This document shows positions 63,738 to 64,000 of a stretch of 64,000 bases of DNA, piece after piece; position 1 is the stretch's first letter; each line of letters opens with the position of its first letter. Below the pieces are notes generated by a model. That model was given only the letters and a program-made list of their open reading frames with translations, was not told the DNA's origin and searched no databases. This DNA is from Breviolum minutum Mf 1.05b.01 (taxonomy: Eukaryota > Sar > Dinophyceae > Suessiales > Symbiodiniaceae), in the NCBI GenBank assembly GCA_000507305.1, contig DF239303.1, forward strand, positions 1 to 64,000. The letters are read 5' to 3'. Position numbers and translations under genes: made by a program.

Positions 63738-63955
63738 AGCCTGGAGAGAGAGAGAGAGAGAGAGGAGCATGACAAATAAAACATATCTATTCTTTAGAAG
63801 ACAACTATATGTTCTTTTCGCCACGTAGAAGAAAAGAAAGAAGAAACAGTAANAAGCCTGGAGAGAGAGAGAGAGAGAGAGAGGCATGCATAAAAACATA
63901 TCATCTTTGAAGCAACATATGCTTTTTGCCACTGAGAAAGAAAGAGAAACATAGG
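63738..63955. repeat. tandem duplication of about 110 bp with (GA)n
   Basis: AAGCCTGGAGAGAGAG starts both halves (63738, 63854), and CATATGCTTTTTGCCAC-like sequence recurs. The single N falls exactly between them. Confidence 0.85.
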
Positions 63956-64000
63956 ACTAGGAGATTCCCATGTTTCAAGTGACATCCTGACCTCATCACT

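Overview
The window looks like nuclear DNA of a dinoflagellate, possibly of the Suessiales/Symbiodiniaceae type. Three things point there. One gene can be read with confidence across about 18 short exons, and its introns mix GT, GC and GA donors with AG|G acceptors, the splice pattern described for dinoflagellates. There are one or two degenerate copies of the dinoflagellate spliced-leader sequence. Nearly all coding-like exons lie on the plus strand, as expected for one-way gene arrays. No operons, Shine-Dalgarno sites, CRISPR arrays, rRNA or convincing tRNAs were seen. An assembly gap covers 11877-12287, and a single N lies at 63853.

Layout. 1-7.9 kb: repeat-rich DNA with a few possible short exons, including a very GC-rich island near 6.4-6.56 kb. 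7.98-10.8 kb: a gene whose large exon (8544-9561) encodes a Cys-rich N-terminal part and a divergent FCP1/NIF-like (HAD superfamily) phosphatase domain lacking key acidic residues. 10.8-12.7 kb: an inverted repeat around the gap. 12.9-16.4 kb: exons of an unidentified gene ending at 16356. 19.0-26.0 kb: exons of one or more genes with an EF-hand-like loop and highly charged coiled-coil segments. 28.8-36.3 kb: scattered exons of unidentified genes, with a likely gene end at 35458. 37.06-51.62 kb: a citrate synthase gene, followed almost from end to end by homology, with all three catalytic residues kept. 52.3-63.7 kb: many short exons, including several probable last exons, of unidentified genes.

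About half of the non-coding DNA that could be classified belongs to a few short palindromic (MITE-like) families that recur throughout, named A to J here. Families A/B/C (about 100-120 bp) share TA-bounded ends with an inverted (A)ACTAACAT or (A)TTTAACAT motif. Family D (about 100 bp, GTGTTTCC ends) is nested inside a family B copy with a 6-bp target duplication. Family E (about 90-100 bp) is a palindrome around GGATCCATGTATGG. Family F (about 110-130 bp) has CTGTTGATGG ends. Family G (about 100-170 bp) carries GGTGGTGGCAACTCAAAT. Long perfect palindromes (H), family I and family J are rarer. At least nine of the 17 citrate synthase introns hold one or more copies.

Limits. Only citrate synthase, and less surely the FCP1-like domain and the EF-hand loop, were identified by family. 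The other exons are calls from splice signals, phase agreement and amino-acid composition. Equally coding-like fragments occur inside citrate synthase introns, so such calls have a real false-positive rate, reflected in their confidences. Joining exons into genes is mostly inference.
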